A stretch of DNA of 14,143 nt from Verrucomicrobiales bacterium (GTDB taxonomy: Bacteria > Verrucomicrobiota > Verrucomicrobiia > Verrucomicrobiales > DEV007): positions 43,964 to 58,106 of the forward strand of contig PAHQ01000055.1 of assembly GCA_002705125.1 (NCBI GenBank), read 5' to 3'. Positions within the stretch are counted from its first letter, which is position 1. Every line of letters starts with the position of its first letter. Positions 7,396-13,717 of this stretch are shown here, piece after piece. The notes beneath the pieces are model-generated. The model worked only from the letters and a program-made list of their open reading frames with translations. It did not search any database and was not told the DNA's origin. A program made the position numbers and the translations under genes.

Positions 7396-8996
7396 TTTTT
7401 ACTTAGTTTACTAAACATTCTTATCCAACTGTTATTTGGCTCAAACCAATAACCTTTCCTTTTTGAATACTCGCACGCCATGTTGTCATCGGTAATAATT
7501 GTGAATTGATCAGAATTTCTTAACTTGTCTCCCATATCGGGCAAAGGCATTTTAGTAAGCCTCTCTAGTTCCTCTTTAAACACTTCGTTTCTTAGGAATG
7601 TAGGCGATCCGTCCGGATCCTTAAACCGTAGTAAATTTTGCCGTCTCTCTTCATTGCTAATGTCAAAAGGGCTATCGGAAGCTGCAACAAAATTACCTAC
7701 CATTGTCACATGCTTAAAAACTGCAGCAGCCGTTCTAACCACATCTTCACTTCCGGTAGTATTGTAAAATACTACGCCTCCAGGTTTTAAATGCTTTTTG
7801 CACAGCTCTAAAAATTCAACAGAAAGTAAATTAGTAGCATGACTCCGCCAGTGAAAAGTCGTATTCATTAACATGAAATCAAAGCTCACATCATTGGGTT
7901 GAACTCCCAACCAACGGCGACCATCATTAATTTCTATATCAACTTTAGGGTTACTCAAAAGTTGGTTATGCTCTTCATAGTTTTTTATGACTTCTAAATA
8001 ACCACTGTTAATTTCAATCACTTTTAATTCATTAACTGCTTCATGTCTCATCAGTGCAGCAGCCCAAGAACCACTACTAAAACCAATTTCCAAAACTTTG
8101 GATGGTTTCCTGTGAAGCCCTGCAATCATATAACACCTGTGAATCCCATTCGGTGATCGCGGATCAACGGCATAACGCCCATCATATATTCCCCCGCCAT
8201 AAACAATATCGGCATCTCCAGATTTCGTAGCCTCATCAATCGTAATAATTCCGCTTCTATTTTCAACAACAGTCTTGAATGGTTGTGTTCTGGGATATTC
8301 TTTTTCGTATTGAAGGTTTTCTAGAAATCCATCAAAAATTTTATCTTCTAACATAAAAGTAAGTGAAAATATTATCGCCATTGGGATAACTTTTTTTAAC
8401 ACCGACGTTTTGTTTTTTATTCCTTGAATAATAAGAATAATGGTTGCTCCAAATGCACCTGAAATAACTATAAGGATAGCAGCTCTACTTAGAGAAAATT
8501 CATTTAAAAGGTAAAACCCAGTAAAAAGTGAACCAAAGGTAGCCCCTATAATATTTATTAAATAAACAAACGATACAGACTTGCCTGCTGACCTGGCCGA
8601 CCCTGCTAGTTGGCACACTATAGGGAATATGCCTCCCGAAATTGCTGCAGTAACACAAACTAGAACCAAAATTGGAGTGTAAAAATCTTTCGAGTTAATC
8701 TTTGCAGCTAAAGGTAGGGAATAATAAAAAAATAGAGAACAAAGGACAAGCATCCAAGCAGACCATGAAAAAAAGTCTCTCTGCAAATTACATATATATC
8801 TACCTATCATTGCTCCGATAGCAATACCAATCAGATAACTGCCTAAGGTATGGGCAAAAGTTGTTGGAGCACCAGCAGACGAGAAACTAAGAACTCTGAC
8901 CCAAATAATTTCCTGAGAGAGTGATATTACTCCGACAAAAAATGCCAAAACTAAAGCAAATGATCTACCTTCAATGGTTATTTTGCTCTTAGTCAT
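7392..8996 (-). CDS. Membrane protein with C-terminal spermidine-synthase-like (SAM-fold) domain
   Basis: A 534-residue two-part protein. Residues about 13-217 hold roughly seven transmembrane helices with the spermidine-synthase-associated membrane signature (SLSQEIIWVRVL at 25-36; YLINIIGATFGSLFTGFYLL at 145-164). Residues about 235-510 form a Rossmann methyltransferase/aminopropyltransferase fold: VLEIGFSSGSW (301-311, cofactor loop), VIEIN (326-330, ribose-binding acid), NDGRRWL (357-363), LKPGGVVFYN (403-412) and TDDNMACEY (502-510). The position of the catalytic Asp of true spermidine synthases reads MNTTFHW (377-383), and the DE-x-x-YH diamine motif is absent (NGIHRCYM, 283-290). It is therefore probably not a spermidine synthase; another group transfer or only nucleoside binding is possible. 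It follows the preceding membrane gene by 3 bases and overlaps folA by 4. Confidence 0.88.
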   Translation of the reverse strand: MTKSKITIEGRSFALVLAFFVGVISLSQEIIWVRVLSFSSAGAPTTFAHTLGSYLIGIAIGAMIGRYICNLQRDFFSWSAWMLVLCSLFFYYSLPLAAKINSKDFYTPILVLVCVTAAISGGIFPIVCQLAGSARSAGKSVSFVYLINIIGATFGSLFTGFYLLNEFSLSRAAILIVISGAFGATIILIIQGIKNKTSVLKKVIPMAIIFSLTFMLEDKIFDGFLENLQYEKEYPRTQPFKTVVENRSGIITIDEATKSGDADIVYGGGIYDGRYAVDPRSPNGIHRCYMIAGLHRKPSKVLEIGFSSGSWAAALMRHEAVNELKVIEINSGYLEVIKNYEEHNQLLSNPKVDIEINDGRRWLGVQPNDVSFDFMLMNTTFHWRSHATNLLSVEFLELCKKHLKPGGVVFYNTTGSEDVVRTAAAVFKHVTMVGNFVAASDSPFDISNEERRQNLLRFKDPDGSPTFLRNEVFKEELERLTKMPLPDMGDKLRNSDQFTIITDDNMACEYSKRKGYWFEPNNSWIRMFSKLSKK

Positions 8997-8999
8997 TTT

Positions 9000-10031
9000 T
9001 TATCTATGCTTGGATTTGCCGCTTTTGCAGTACATAAAAACAAGTGCGCCAGTCAAAAGGTTACAACAAGCGGCAAACCATACAGAACCAGTTAATCCAA
9101 GAAACCTAAATAGGATTCCTGCAGTTATAAAGCAAGCAATGGCAGATCCGGCAGTATTGAACGTGTAAAGAAGCCCTACAGAGGATCCCAGTTTGGCGTT
9201 TTCATTATGCAAATAGGCTACGAGTATTGGTAAGGTTGCCCCCATACATAGTGTTGGGAAAAACAAAACTATATACACAGCCGCTCCGATCCCAGTTGTA
9301 CTCATTCCTGCAGCAACTTCACCAACATATTTTATTAGTGGAATACTTATGAACCCAAATATAGCAATACCAATTTCAATCCATAAGAAAAGTTCGGGTA
9401 ATTTTTTTGAAAATTTCTCTGATAACCATCCTCCAGTCAGGGCACCTACTCCCAAGCCAAACATGAAAATTGATACGATAAGAGTAACTGACTCTATATT
9501 AACTCCAAAGAGTGTGAAGAGAAGTCTTTGCCAGGCAACTTGATAAACAAGTGCTGCGATTCCCGACAACATAAATAAACCCGCAACTACCGACTTTGAT
9601 GCTTTTAAAGTCTTAAAAGCCAACCCGTGAGTTGACTGGTTCATAATGTATAACTGAAATATTATAAAAAGAGTCCAAATAATTCCTGTACTAACAATAT
9701 TAAATTGAATACCCCAGGCTCCGAAAAAAGATGTTAGGAAGAGAGTAAATGGCCATTTACTGTTCACCTTATATTTTGAAAGTAGCTCCGACTGTAAACA
9801 AATTTTACTAGCCATCAAAATTAAACCTTTGCGCAAATATATAAATAGGAATCCTCCAATCAGAGAAAATATAATTAACCTTATTACTAAATCACTCAGT
9901 GATGGTTTAGCACCTGAAGACGCAACAGAATTAATTGCAGAGGCAATGCCAGACAAAAATCCTATAGCCCAAACAAATAGCTTGGACTTAATTTCGCTGG
10001 AGTCTTTATTTTTCTCTAACAAGGGCTGCAA
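9000..10031 (-). CDS. Polytopic membrane protein related to the membrane half of fused spermidine-synthase-like proteins
   Basis: A 343-residue integral membrane protein with about nine hydrophobic helices. Residues 1-145 contain an unrecognised set of about four helices; residues 153-335 match the membrane unit of the fused MFS/spermidine-synthase-like family: LSGIAALVYQVAWQRLL (155-171), FMFGLGVGALTGGWLSEKF (189-207), PTLCMGATLPILVAYL (259-274) and GLLYTFNTAGSAI (286-298). It has no enzyme domain and ends in a short basic tail. The next gene, 3 bases downstream, carries a related membrane half plus the enzyme-like domain, so the two probably work together or derive from one duplicated unit. 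The start is uncertain: TTG at 10031 directly follows an in-frame stop, and the only nearby ATG (10039) is out of frame. Another TTG at codon 4 is possible. Substrate unknown. Confidence 0.85.
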   Translation of the reverse strand: MQPLLEKNKDSSEIKSKLFVWAIGFLSGIASAINSVASSGAKPSLSDLVIRLIIFSLIGGFLFIYLRKGLILMASKICLQSELLSKYKVNSKWPFTLFLTSFFGAWGIQFNIVSTGIIWTLFIIFQLYIMNQSTHGLAFKTLKASKSVVAGLFMLSGIAALVYQVAWQRLLFTLFGVNIESVTLIVSIFMFGLGVGALTGGWLSEKFSKKLPELFLWIEIGIAIFGFISIPLIKYVGEVAAGMSTTGIGAAVYIVLFFPTLCMGATLPILVAYLHNENAKLGSSVGLLYTFNTAGSAIACFITAGILFRFLGLTGSVWFAACCNLLTGALVFMYCKSGKSKHR

Positions 10032-10039
10032 TTACCCAT

Positions 10040-10070
10040 TTTATAAGAGAAAAACAACTCTCATAGTCAA
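10040..10070 (-). promoter_or_regulatory. Possible sigma70-type promoter for the minus-strand gene run
   Basis: On the minus strand, TTGACT (10070-10065) and TATAAA (10045-10040) are separated by 19 bases, slightly longer than the ideal 17. Transcription would begin near 10033, almost at the proposed TTG start, leaving practically no leader. It lies in the 230-base divergent region, the expected place for the first promoter of the nine-gene run. Confidence 0.35.
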
Positions 10071-10218
10071 TTCGCACCAAACTTTAAACTATTTAGTAAT
10101 GTAATATTTTTGCAGCTACCATAAAAATAGAGAAATTAATAGGGAATCATTGAATAAAAGATTACATTTTAAGAAATTGATTTGGTTGGATTCCTAGTTT
10201 TTTTTATGCCCTTAATCA

Positions 10219-10235
10219 GTAATTTTAAAAATTAC
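10219..10235. promoter_or_regulatory. Perfect 17-base palindrome in the divergent promoter region (possible operator)
   Basis: Arms GTAATTTT (10219-10226) and AAAATTAC (10228-10235) are perfectly complementary around one central base. The site lies 12 bases upstream of the TATAAT of the serS candidate promoter, where a -35 element would be expected, and no good -35 hexamer is present. A dimeric regulator or an AT-rich UP-like element are both possible. AT richness raises the chance expectation. Confidence 0.3.
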
Positions 10236-10247
10236 AAATCAACTCCC

Positions 10248-10253
10248 TATAAT
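10248..10253 (+). promoter_or_regulatory. Candidate -10 element (TATAAT) for serS
   Basis: A perfect TATAAT ends 8 bases before the serS ATG. Transcription would begin at about 10260-10261, so the mRNA would have almost no leader. There is no recognisable -35 hexamer at 16-18 bases and no Shine-Dalgarno before the ATG, which fits a leaderless transcript or a promoter located elsewhere. Confidence 0.35.
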
Positions 10254-10261
10254 TAGTCCCC

Positions 10262-11539
10262 ATGCTAGATATCAAGCGCATTCGCCAAGAACCGGAAAAC
10301 ATCAAAGAACGGCTTAAGAGTCGTGGTGGTGATGCTTTCGATCTTATCGATTCTCTCCTAGGCTGCGATGAAAAGCGCCGTCAAATTGAAACAGAAAAGC
10401 AATCAATTCAAAGTGAAAGAAATGCAAAGTCGAAAGAAATAGGAGAGAGAAAAAAAAATGGTGAAGACACTTCCGATATTGAATTAACGGTTCGTGAAAT
10501 AGGCGTTAAATTAAAAAATCTATCAGATGAGGTCGAAGAAGCGGACAAGACACAAAATAATCTTTTACTATCTATTCCAAATATTCCTCACGAAAATTGT
10601 CCTGTAGGATATGATGAAGACTCTAATCCAGTAATTAAAGAATGGGGAAATAAAAGACCTCATGATGATGGCACAGAAAATCATGTTCAAATTGTCGAGA
10701 GACTTAATCTAATTGATTTTGATGCCGCTTCTAAAATTGCTGGTAGCGGCTTTGCCGTTTTTAGGGGGGCAGGTGCTAAGTTACAACGCTCACTAATTCA
10801 ATTTCTTCTTGATAAGCAAACCAAGGAAAGAGGGTATACGGAAATAATCCCACCATATGTTGTTGAAAGAGATTGTATGGTTGGTACTGGTCAGCTGCCT
10901 AAATTTGAAGAGGACATGTATGGAATAGAAAACAATCAAATGTTTTTAGCCCCTACCGCAGAAGTTCCAGTAACTAATATTGAGCGAAACAAAATTCTCA
11001 GTGAGGATGAACTTCCCATAAAATATACCGCCTGCACCCCTTGCTTTAGGCGGGAAGCTGGGTCAGCTGGAACCGGAAATCGTGGTCTTATTCGAATGCA
11101 TCAATTTGATAAAGTCGAACTAGTTAAAATTGTTCATCCTAAAAATTCTTACGAAGAACTAGAATCACTTACTGAAGATGCTGAAAGCATTTTAGAGACA
11201 CTTGGCTTACATTATCGCAGAATTGAACTTTGTACTGGTGACCTGGGATTTAGTTCAGCAAAAACTTATGATCTTGAGGTTTGGGCACCTGGCCAAAATG
11301 AATATCTTGAAGTTTCAAGCTGTTCTAATTTTGAAGATTATCAAGCAAGGCGGATGAAACTAAGGTTTAAAGACACTGATACCGGAAAAAATCTATTTGC
11401 TCACACTCTTAATGGATCAGGAACAGCTCTCCCAAGATTGTATGTAGCCCTTCTAGAAACTTACCAGAGAGATGATGGGAGCATAGAAATTCCAGAACCA
11501 TTACAACCTTATTTTGGTGAAAGCTCAATTAAAGGATAA
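10262..11539 (+). CDS. serS: Seryl-tRNA synthetase
   Basis: SerS charges tRNA-Ser in the cytoplasm. The 425-residue length is typical of bacterial enzymes. The N-terminal region (about 27-100) is a charged helical hairpin, the coiled coil that reaches the long variable arm of tRNA-Ser. The class II catalytic core follows: LAPTAEVPVTN (229-239, TxE serine-binding motif), motif 2 in CFRREAGSAGTGNRGLIRMH (261-280), EVSSCSNFEDYQARRMKLRF (350-369) and motif 3 in NGSGTALPRLYVALLETYQ (384-402). The motif 3 arginine (Arg392) is present. The ATG at 10262 gives the standard opening MLDIKRIRQEPE. It faces away from the minus-strand run and is the first gene of a plus-strand group; 92 bases follow before the next likely ATG. 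No T-box leader is seen. Confidence 0.97.
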   Translation: MLDIKRIRQEPENIKERLKSRGGDAFDLIDSLLGCDEKRRQIETEKQSIQSERNAKSKEIGERKKNGEDTSDIELTVREIGVKLKNLSDEVEEADKTQNNLLLSIPNIPHENCPVGYDEDSNPVIKEWGNKRPHDDGTENHVQIVERLNLIDFDAASKIAGSGFAVFRGAGAKLQRSLIQFLLDKQTKERGYTEIIPPYVVERDCMVGTGQLPKFEEDMYGIENNQMFLAPTAEVPVTNIERNKILSEDELPIKYTACTPCFRREAGSAGTGNRGLIRMHQFDKVELVKIVHPKNSYEELESLTEDAESILETLGLHYRRIELCTGDLGFSSAKTYDLEVWAPGQNEYLEVSSCSNFEDYQARRMKLRFKDTDTGKNLFAHTLNGSGTALPRLYVALLETYQRDDGSIEIPEPLQPYFGESSIKG

Positions 11540-11631
11540 TTATATACTAATTAACTAATTTAAAATTACTCTTTTTAGTCACTGGACATCAGCCTAAGTT
11601 AGCAGAAAGTATTGAATCAAAATTGATTTTT

Positions 11632-11823
11632 ATGATGAATTTATTAGGAACAGTTAATCCCAAGCAAAGAGCTATAGAAGTTGTCGAAACAAGTGGAGCT
11701 CCAACCGGTTTTTTTGAACCTGGCTCATTATTTTTCTGGTTAACCATTATATTTTTCCTCGCGTCTGCAGCAATGGTCTGGTTAATGATCAGAGAGGGTA
11801 AGGGCAAAAATTATGGTGACTAA
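11632..11823 (+). CDS. Small single-helix membrane protein, unknown function
   Basis: A short frame between serS and nadC encodes 63 residues from ATG 11632, or 62 from the tandem ATG at 11635; a TTG at 11623 would add three. The N-terminal half is polar (NPKQRAIEVVETSG), followed by FFEPGSLF and one hydrophobic helix (FFWLTIIFFLASAAMVWLMI), then a basic/polar end (REGKGKNYGD). That is an ordered N-out/C-in single-span layout under the positive-inside rule, which random AT-rich sequence would rarely give. It may resemble small subunits or assembly factors of respiratory complexes, but I cannot assign a family. No Shine-Dalgarno is evident. The opposite-strand reading frame here lacks such structure. 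Confidence 0.6.
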   Translation: MMNLLGTVNPKQRAIEVVETSGAPTGFFEPGSLFFWLTIIFFLASAAMVWLMIREGKGKNYGD

Positions 11824-11855
11824 ATATCTTTTTGTTGTGGCTCTTATTTAAGCCA

Positions 11856-11893
11856 TTAACTTTTAAAATAAGTGCTGTATTAAAAGTAGCACT
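11856..11893 (+). promoter_or_regulatory. nadC: Candidate nadC promoter with overlapping inverted repeat
   Basis: TTAACT (11856-11861) and TATTAA (11878-11883) are 16 bases apart, a fair sigma70-type pair, which would give a leader of about 40 bases. An inverted repeat, AGTGCT (11871-11876) and AGCACT (11888-11893), brackets the -10 element and the expected start point, a common operator position. The arms are only 6 bases, so chance is possible. Confidence 0.3.
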
Positions 11894-11910
11894 AATTCCA
11901 AAGGGCTTTC

Positions 11911-11928
11911 GTTAGCTGAGGATCTAAC
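11911..11928 (+). promoter_or_regulatory. nadC: Small hairpin presenting the nadC Shine-Dalgarno in its loop
   Basis: GTTAG (11911-11915) pairs with CTAAC (11924-11928) around the loop CTGAGGAT. The loop holds GAGG at 11918-11921, the clearest Shine-Dalgarno in the window, 9 bases before the ATG. A GGA in a loop over a ribosome site resembles CsrA/RsmA targets, but no csrA gene is visible here and the stem is short. Confidence 0.35.
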
Positions 11929-11930
11929 CT

Positions 11931-12779
11931 ATGAATGAAAATTCCATATTGGACACACTCATTGATTTAGCATTAAGTGAAGACCTAGGTGAGCACGGTG
12001 ATATCACTTCAAAAAGTTTTATACCTGAAAATAGTCATTCTATTGGAAAAGTCATTGCAAAAGAGGATTGCGTAATAGCAGGTTCAGAAATTGCTGAACG
12101 GGTTTTTAATAAATTCGATTCCAGCATCAAAATTGATGTTCTTTTGAAATCTGGATCATCAGCTCAGTGTAACGCTACAGTTATAAATTTATCAGGGAAA
12201 ACCCGCTCCATTCTTTCAGCTGAAAGGACTGCATTAAATTTCATTCAAAGGCTTTCTGGAATTGCTACCCTCACCAAGAAATATGTTGATGCTGTTGACG
12301 GCACCAACGCAAAAATTTTGGATACTAGAAAAACCACTCCAGGATGGAGAAACATAGAAAAGTTTGCAGTACTGTCAGGTGGTGGATCAAATCACAGAAT
12401 GGGCCTCTTTGATATGGCAATGTTAAAAGATAATCATTTAGCTAACGAATCTGATCTAGAATTACTTCAGAAAAACATTTATTTATTTAAGGATAAATAC
12501 CCCAATGCGCGCATTGAGCTCGAAGCGGACACCCTTAAACAAGTTAGTCAATTCGTTAAAATGGATGGCGTTGATGTTATACTTCTAGATAACATGTCTG
12601 AAAATGATCTTATAGAGGCTGTAAAATACAGGTCAGGTTCTATACAGTTCGAAGCCAGTGGTGGCATCAACCTTGAAACAATACATAATGTTGCGAAAAC
12701 CGGCGTTGATTTCATTTCTGTTGGAGCATTAACACATTCTGCTTCGTCAGTTGATTTATCATTAGAGCTAGAATCTTAA
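11931..12779 (+). CDS. nadC: Quinolinate phosphoribosyltransferase (nicotinate-nucleotide pyrophosphorylase, carboxylating)
   Basis: NadC makes nicotinic acid mononucleotide from quinolinate and PRPP, with loss of CO2, in de novo NAD synthesis. The 282-residue protein is full length. Motifs in order: EDLGEHGDITS (17-27), SAERTALNFIQRLSGIAT (96-113), DTRKTTPGWRNIEKFAV (131-147), GGGSNHRMGLFD (150-161), MLKDNH (164-169), IELEAD (195-200), VILLDNMS (216-223), EASGGIN (241-247) and DFISVGALTHSA (260-271). These cover the Arg/Lys/His set that binds the two quinolinate carboxylates and the acidic residues of the PRPP site. nadA and nadB are not in the window. A GAGG Shine-Dalgarno lies 9 bases upstream of the ATG. 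birA begins 12 bases after its stop, so the two are probably co-transcribed. Confidence 0.97.
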   Translation: MNENSILDTLIDLALSEDLGEHGDITSKSFIPENSHSIGKVIAKEDCVIAGSEIAERVFNKFDSSIKIDVLLKSGSSAQCNATVINLSGKTRSILSAERTALNFIQRLSGIATLTKKYVDAVDGTNAKILDTRKTTPGWRNIEKFAVLSGGGSNHRMGLFDMAMLKDNHLANESDLELLQKNIYLFKDKYPNARIELEADTLKQVSQFVKMDGVDVILLDNMSENDLIEAVKYRSGSIQFEASGGINLETIHNVAKTGVDFISVGALTHSASSVDLSLELES

Positions 12780-12791
12780 AAGTTTCAATGG

Positions 12792-13616
12792 ATGATCGAC
12801 ACTAGAAAAATTCAAAATTTTCTTAGTATAAATCAATGCAATTGGAAAGTTAGGTTCATTGATGAGTGTAGTTCTACTAACGAAGAAGTACTAAAAATAT
12901 TAGATGAAGATCAGGAATTAGCTATTCCAGGGTTAGTACTTTTAACAGACTTTCAAAGTCAAGGAAAGGGTAGAAGAGGTTCAAAATGGGAATCCAACAA
13001 GTCCAAGGATCTCTTATTCTCTATTGCTTTTTCTCCCATCATGAGCACTAAGAATTGGAGTAGATTAACTCACGCAACTGCTTTAGGAATCTGTAATGCC
13101 CTGAATAAATTAAATTATAATGTAACCATTAAATGGCCCAACGATATTTATATAGGTGCAAGTAAGGTTGCGGGTATATTAGTTGAAAGCTTTCCCAAAA
13201 TTCTTCAAAATTCAGGGACCGGTTTGGTGGTGATAGGTGTTGGTCTAAATGTTAATTCCAAACACGAAGATTTCAGAGAAAACTTTAGAACGCCGGCCAC
13301 ATCCTTATTTGTTAAGAAGGATACGCAAAAAGGTGAATTAGATAGAAAGCTGATTGCTGAAATGGTTATTCATGAGATTCATATCCAAATTAACAAATGC
13401 GAAAATTCTTTTTCTGAAATCTTAGATGATATTAAAAAAATTAGTTTTATTTATCAAAAAAGAATTCGTGTTCAACTCACTAGTGGAAAACTTGTTTTGG
13501 GAAAAGTTTTGGATTTTGGTAATGAAGGCGAAATAATTATCGAAAGGGAATCGCCCGAGCCTGGAGGGTCTAAAATTGATATTATTACTTCGGCCCACGA
13601 AGTTAGGTTAATTTAG
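12792..13616 (+). CDS. birA: Biotin-[acetyl-CoA-carboxylase] ligase, without the DNA-binding domain
   Basis: BirA activates biotin as biotinyl-AMP and attaches it to the carrier protein of acetyl-CoA carboxylase. The 274-residue protein begins almost at the catalytic domain: SSTNEEVL (27-34), QSQGKGRRGSKW (55-66, the biotinyl-AMP loop, here GKGRRGSKW instead of the usual GRGRxGRxW), KWPNDIYIGASKVAGILVE (114-132, with Lys125 in the place of the catalytic lysine) and VIGVGLNVN (147-155). The last 50 or so residues form the small SH3-like domain (QKRIRVQLTSGKLVLGKVLD). There is no N-terminal helix-turn-helix, so it should be a ligase only and not a repressor of biotin genes. A second ATG at 12788 is out of frame. 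It follows nadC by 12 bases and ends in a hairpin at the stop codon. Confidence 0.95.
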   Translation: MIDTRKIQNFLSINQCNWKVRFIDECSSTNEEVLKILDEDQELAIPGLVLLTDFQSQGKGRRGSKWESNKSKDLLFSIAFSPIMSTKNWSRLTHATALGICNALNKLNYNVTIKWPNDIYIGASKVAGILVESFPKILQNSGTGLVVIGVGLNVNSKHEDFRENFRTPATSLFVKKDTQKGELDRKLIAEMVIHEIHIQINKCENSFSEILDDIKKISFIYQKRIRVQLTSGKLVLGKVLDFGNEGEIIIERESPEPGGSKIDIITSAHEVRLI

Positions 13617-13631
13617 TTATAAAACTAAATT
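13610..13631 (+). terminator. AT-rich hairpin over the birA stop, probable terminator
   Basis: A perfect 9-base-pair stem (AATTTAGTT at 13610-13618 with AACTAAATT at 13623-13631) closes a 4-base ATAA loop and includes the birA TAG stop. A T-rich stretch follows, and a second perfect palindrome, ATTTAATATTAAAT (13641-13654), leads into a run of Ts (13654-13658). The position at the end of the serS-birA group fits a terminator. The stem has only one G-C pair, so strength is doubtful. Confidence 0.45.
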
Positions 13632-13717
13632 TCTAATTATATTTAATATTAAATTTTTCTAAATTTTCGATTGGATTATATCCACTTAACTATTAAATTG
13701 TGGTAAATAGCGTTTTT

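Noticed and set aside
9829-10104. Plus-strand 91-codon frame reaching into the divergent region
   Set aside because: Mostly antisense to the start of the 343-residue membrane protein; no family motif, no start signal.
10143-10205. GGAATC/GATTCC repeat followed by eight Ts as a terminator or serS attenuator
   Set aside because: The arms are 6 bases with a 40-base loop, no upstream plus-strand gene exists, and the best serS -10 lies downstream of it.
11589-11807. Minus-strand 72-codon frame opposite the small membrane protein
   Set aside because: No ordered topology or motif; the plus-strand frame has a clear membrane helix and fits the gene direction.
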